Positions 5,548 to 7,979 of a stretch of 7,979 bases of DNA are shown here, one piece after another. The notes under the pieces are model-generated. The model did no database searches and was not told the origin of the DNA. It saw nothing but the letters and a program-made list of their open reading frames with translations. Position numbers and translations under genes: made by a program. How positions within the stretch are numbered: the stretch's first letter is position 1; each line of letters opens with the position of its first letter. The stretch comes from Chroococcidiopsidaceae cyanobacterium CP_BM_RX_35 (GTDB taxonomy: Bacteria > Cyanobacteriota > Cyanobacteriia > Cyanobacteriales > Chroococcidiopsidaceae), in the NCBI GenBank assembly GCA_019242465.1, contig JAFAVL010000635.1:1-7979 (forward strand), in the 5' to 3' direction.

Positions 5548-6441
5548 TCATGGTTTGCCGACAAGTAGTGGAGCGGTATTTTCTCCCCCTGCCTCCCTTG
5601 CTCCGTTCTTAGGGTCAGGCAAGACAGATTTAGGCAAAGTGTCGTACCAGACCTCAGGCGGAAAGGGAAATTCAGGATATCCTACCCGTAACAAACATAA
5701 TCCATGAGCTGGTGCTGCATACTTCACCTCCTCACGGCGCTGTTCATTCCAGAGTTGAGTGAAGCTCTCCAAAGAGCGCTCTTTTGCCCCTACTTGTACC
5801 AACAGCCCTACCAATAGCCTCACCATGCCATACAAAAATCCATCTGCCTGAATTTCGATGTAAAGGAATGGTCCTTGACGATAACACTCTGCTGCCTGCA
5901 CCTCTACCCAGGAATGCGATCGCCTTGACCCAGCTCTGCGGAAGGCAACCAACTGCTGGCGCCCCAATAAGGGGGTCATAGCAGCTTGGATCGAACACTC
6001 ATCTAGCGATCTACTATAGTAATGCCAGCTAAAAGGCTGAACAAACAAGTTGGGGCAACCATCTGTATAAAGCGTGTAGCGATATCGTCGCCAACTGGCA
6101 GAAAAGCGAGCGTGCCAGTCGGTTGGTACAGCCGCAGAGGCTCGAATCAATACATCTTGAGGTAGGTAGCTGTTAAGAATTGCTGCCCATCGATTAGCTG
6201 GGATAGGACCAATGGCATCGAAATGGGCAACTTGAGCAGCTGCGTGAACCCCAGCATCGGTTCGACCAGCGCCGTGGAGGGTAACATGGCGTCTTAAGAC
6301 GCCAGCTATAGCTTTTTCAATCTCTTCCTGCACGCTACAATGCCCTTTTTGCCGTTGCCAACCATGAAAACGAGTGCCCAGGTATTGGATTACCAGGGCG
6401 ACCCGTTGAGTTGGCTGAGTTGATGGAGGCACTTGTAACAT
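5548..6441 (-). CDS. truA: tRNA pseudouridine(38-40) synthase TruA
   Basis: TruA converts uridines 38-40 in the anticodon arm of many tRNAs to pseudouridine. The 297-residue product has the early motif YLGTRFHGWQRQ (about 20-31) and the catalytic block HGAGRTDAGVHA (56-67), with nucleophile Asp62. It also has the FSASWRRYRYTLY segment and the C-terminal FLYGMVRLLVG motif. The frame is open further upstream, through rplQ in another phase, so the start must be chosen. ATG at 6441 puts the family's usual N-terminus within 20 residues and leaves 46 bp after the rplQ stop. Its Shine-Dalgarno is weak. GTG three codons later is an alternative. The last 35 residues are a Pro/Gly-rich, probably disordered tail, making it slightly longer than the 270-residue E. 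coli enzyme. The position between rplQ and rplM is the normal cyanobacterial one. Confidence 0.95.
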   Translation of the reverse strand: MLQVPPSTQPTQRVALVIQYLGTRFHGWQRQKGHCSVQEEIEKAIAGVLRRHVTLHGAGRTDAGVHAAAQVAHFDAIGPIPANRWAAILNSYLPQDVLIRASAAVPTDWHARFSASWRRYRYTLYTDGCPNLFVQPFSWHYYSRSLDECSIQAAMTPLLGRQQLVAFRRAGSRRSHSWVEVQAAECYRQGPFLYIEIQADGFLYGMVRLLVGLLVQVGAKERSLESFTQLWNEQRREEVKYAAPAHGLCLLRVGYPEFPFPPEVWYDTLPKSVLPDPKNGAREAGGENTAPLLVGKP

Positions 6442-6487
6442 AAGTTGAGGGGGGAACCCGCCCAGGCGAAAGCGGCTCCAAAATCGC

Positions 6488-6838
6488 TTAGACCAGTTCA
6501 ATAATTGCCATCTCGGCGTTATCGCCTCGGCGACGCACTGTCGGTAATACCCGTGTATAACCGCCTTGACGATTGCCATAGCGGGCTGGAGCTTGCTCAA
6601 ACAGGGAGTGAACCAACTGTTTGTCATACATGTAGCCAAGCGCCTGACGGCGTGCGGCTAAAGAGCCATCTTTGGCTAGACTAATCATCTTTTCTGCCTC
6701 AGATCGCACGACCTTAGCCCGTACTTTAGTGGTTGTAATCCGACCATGTCTGATGAGTTCTGTGGTCAGGGCGCGTAGCAGAGCGCGGCGCTGGTCTGCT
6801 GGCTTACCAAGTTGTTTAACACGACAACGGTGACGCAT
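6488..6838 (-). CDS. rplQ: 50S ribosomal protein L17 (bL17)
   Basis: The 116-residue protein is bL17, which lies near the polypeptide exit tunnel. [20 protein letters not shown] opens it (E. coli type MRHRKSGRQLNR), [20 protein letters not shown] (22-41) is the conserved helix-turn region, and [20 protein letters not shown] (92-111) is the C-terminal signature. ATG at 6838 is the only start that gives the conserved N-terminus. The gene follows rpoA after 29 bp, as in most bacteria, so the two are almost certainly co-transcribed. Length is typical for the short cyanobacterial form. Confidence 0.98.
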   Translation of the reverse strand: MRHRCRVKQLGKPADQRRALLRALTTELIRHGRITTTKVRAKVVRSEAEKMISLAKDGSLAARRQALGYMYDKQLVHSLFEQAPARYGNRQGGYTRVLPTVRRRGDNAEMAIIELV

Positions 6839-6867
6839 AGGGGTTTTGTTTAGGGATGAGGAATGGT

Positions 6868-7809
6868 TTAGCTAGCTTTATCGTGGGGCAGGGTAATACC
6901 TAGTCGTTTTTGTAAGGCTTCGATCACCTCTTCTGCCGACTTCTGACCAAAGTTCTTGATTTCTAGCAGGTCTTCTTGGGTATAGTCCAATAGGTCAGCG
7001 ACAGAATTGACTTGTGCTCGTTTGAGACAGTTGTAGGCTCTTACAGAAAGCTGTAGTTCTTCGATCGGAATTTGACTAGTAGGGTCGTCTGTATCGGAGG
7101 CTTCGTCTAGCGTTGGTTCAAGAGAGATATCCTTGAGTGGGTTAAATAGGTCCACTAAAATACCAGCCGCAGAAGAAAGAGCTTCTTGAGGAGTTACACT
7201 ACCGTTCGTCCAGATTTCCATGAGCAGCCGATCTTTCTGCATGGAGCCATCAGTGCGAGCCTCTTCCACACTGTAGTTCACTTTGCGGACTGGCATAAAA
7301 ATCGCATCAATCTGGAGAAAGTCTAAAGCTGAAGCTTCATCACGCCCACGCTCGACAGTGCGATACCCCTTCCCCCGATCAATCCAAAATTCCATTTCCA
7401 GCTTTGCCCCCTCGGCTAGGGTTGCCACGTACTGATCTGGATCAATCACTTCTACATCTGAGGGCAAATCAAAGTGAGCAGCAGTCACAGTTGCTGGTCC
7501 GGTGACAAGCAATCGACCAATCTGACGCTGCGAGGAATAGCTTTTGAGGACAACTTCTTTCATCCTCATCATAATTTCTAGGGCATCCTCTCGGACCCCG
7601 GCAATTGTGGCAAACTCATGACTGACTCCGGCAATTCGTACAGCAGTTACTGCTGTGCCTTCTAAATTAGCCAGCAAAACTCGCCTCAAAGCCGTACCAA
7701 CCGTTGTCCCTTGACCGCGCTCGAGAGGCTCCAGAATAAATTTGCTGTAATGACTCCGATAATTTTCTTGAGTGTTAGACTCGACACATTCAATTTGAAA
7801 CTGCGCCAC
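6868..7809 (-). CDS. rpoA: DNA-directed RNA polymerase alpha subunit
   Basis: The 313-residue alpha subunit dimerises to start assembly of RNA polymerase. The N-terminal domain (about 1-227) has [20 protein letters not shown] (24-43), the dimer and beta-contact core, and [20 protein letters not shown] (181-200). An acidic linker (229-246) follows, then the C-terminal domain (247-308), which contacts UP elements and activators. Its [10 protein letters not shown] holds Arg257, equivalent to E. coli Arg265, and KNFGQKS (285-291) is the usual helix-hairpin-helix part. The start is GTG at 7809 with GGGAGG about 8 bp upstream, and no better ATG exists. It opens the string rpoA-rplQ-truA-rplM-rpsI-rpmE-prfA. 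The usual upstream neighbour rpsK is not seen in the 170 bp before the window edge. Confidence 0.98.
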   Translation of the reverse strand: MAQFQIECVESNTQENYRSHYSKFILEPLERGQGTTVGTALRRVLLANLEGTAVTAVRIAGVSHEFATIAGVREDALEIMMRMKEVVLKSYSSQRQIGRLLVTGPATVTAAHFDLPSDVEVIDPDQYVATLAEGAKLEMEFWIDRGKGYRTVERGRDEASALDFLQIDAIFMPVRKVNYSVEEARTDGSMQKDRLLMEIWTNGSVTPQEALSSAAGILVDLFNPLKDISLEPTLDEASDTDDPTSQIPIEELQLSVRAYNCLKRAQVNSVADLLDYTQEDLLEIKNFGQKSAEEVIEALQKRLGITLPHDKAS

Positions 7810-7979
7810 GGAGTAACCTCCCTTGTGTTTTTAGCTCCCAAAGAAGGCGGTCTACGCCTCCATAATTGACTGACAAGTCTGGCTGTCAAGGTCTATACAA
7901 ACTGCGCCTATTCCAAGCTGCAAATGTTAGCTTAGTTAGAGCCATCACTCTTAAGAAGTGAAAGTGCCTGCCATACTGT
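7810..7979 (-). promoter_or_regulatory. rpoA leader with promoter candidate and dyads
   Basis: No gene is seen in these 170 bp. On the minus strand TTGACA (7884-7889) is followed after 16 bp by AATTAT (7862-7867), a 4/6 match to -10. The -35 lies in the inverted repeat TGACA-N8-TGTCA (7871-7888). A short hairpin AGGCG-N5-CGCCT (7845-7859) sits near the expected transcript start. Another -10-like TATAGA is at 7892-7897 without a good -35. An imperfect palindrome around CTTAAG lies at about 7946-7961. The features suggest rpoA can be transcribed separately from the genes further upstream. Confidence 0.35.

Noticed and set aside
5744..5998. Frames on both strands within truA
   Set aside because: They are shadows of the strongly conserved truA coding sequence.
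6442..6639. 66-residue N-terminal extension of TruA overlapping rplQ
   Set aside because: The extension is rplQ sequence read in another phase; the conserved TruA N-terminus starts just after ATG 6441.

Overview
The window comes from a cyanobacterium. The right half carries the cyanobacterial tail of the ribosomal-protein/RNA polymerase gene string, all on the minus strand and read from right to left: rpoA, rplQ, truA, rplM, rpsI, rpmE, prfA. Three copies of the HIP1 palindrome GCGATCGC (3119-3126, 4024-4031, 5916-5923) and the Cys-poor, chloroplast-like L31 sequence fit this placement. The genus cannot be fixed from this sequence alone.

Layout. Positions 7810-7979 are the leader upstream of rpoA, with a TTGACA-type promoter candidate inside an inverted repeat; no rpsK coding sequence is seen there. 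Positions 7809-2919 hold the seven housekeeping genes: RNA polymerase alpha, ribosomal proteins bL17, uL13, uS9 and bL31, tRNA pseudouridine synthase A, and release factor 1. They serve transcription, ribosome assembly, tRNA modification and translation termination, and are probably co-transcribed at least in part. The short gap between rpmE and prfA holds a purine-rich/pyrimidine-rich element.

Positions 1-2918 are accessory and look different: more AT-rich in places, mixed in strand, and made of genes typical of the mobile or lineage-variable part of cyanobacterial genomes. From right to left there is a Uma2/DUF820 nuclease-like gene (minus), a stand-alone retropepsin-like aspartic protease gene (plus, convergent with Uma2), a PD-(D/E)XK-like gene broken by an in-frame TAA and with a probable catalytic Asp changed to Asn, an unrecognised 142-residue gene (plus), and the start of an XRE-type helix-turn-helix regulator (minus, running off the left edge). 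The regulator and the unrecognised gene are divergent. Their shared 169-bp control region carries overlapping promoter candidates and two copies of an AAG(T/C)ATACT box 42 bp apart, which suggests a small regulated pair.

The left flank offers the most novelty: the XRE/orphan-gene switch-like region, the decaying nuclease-like gene, and a 25-codon coding remnant overlapping the Uma2 start. There is no CRISPR array, rRNA or tRNA gene, or recognisable insertion sequence.
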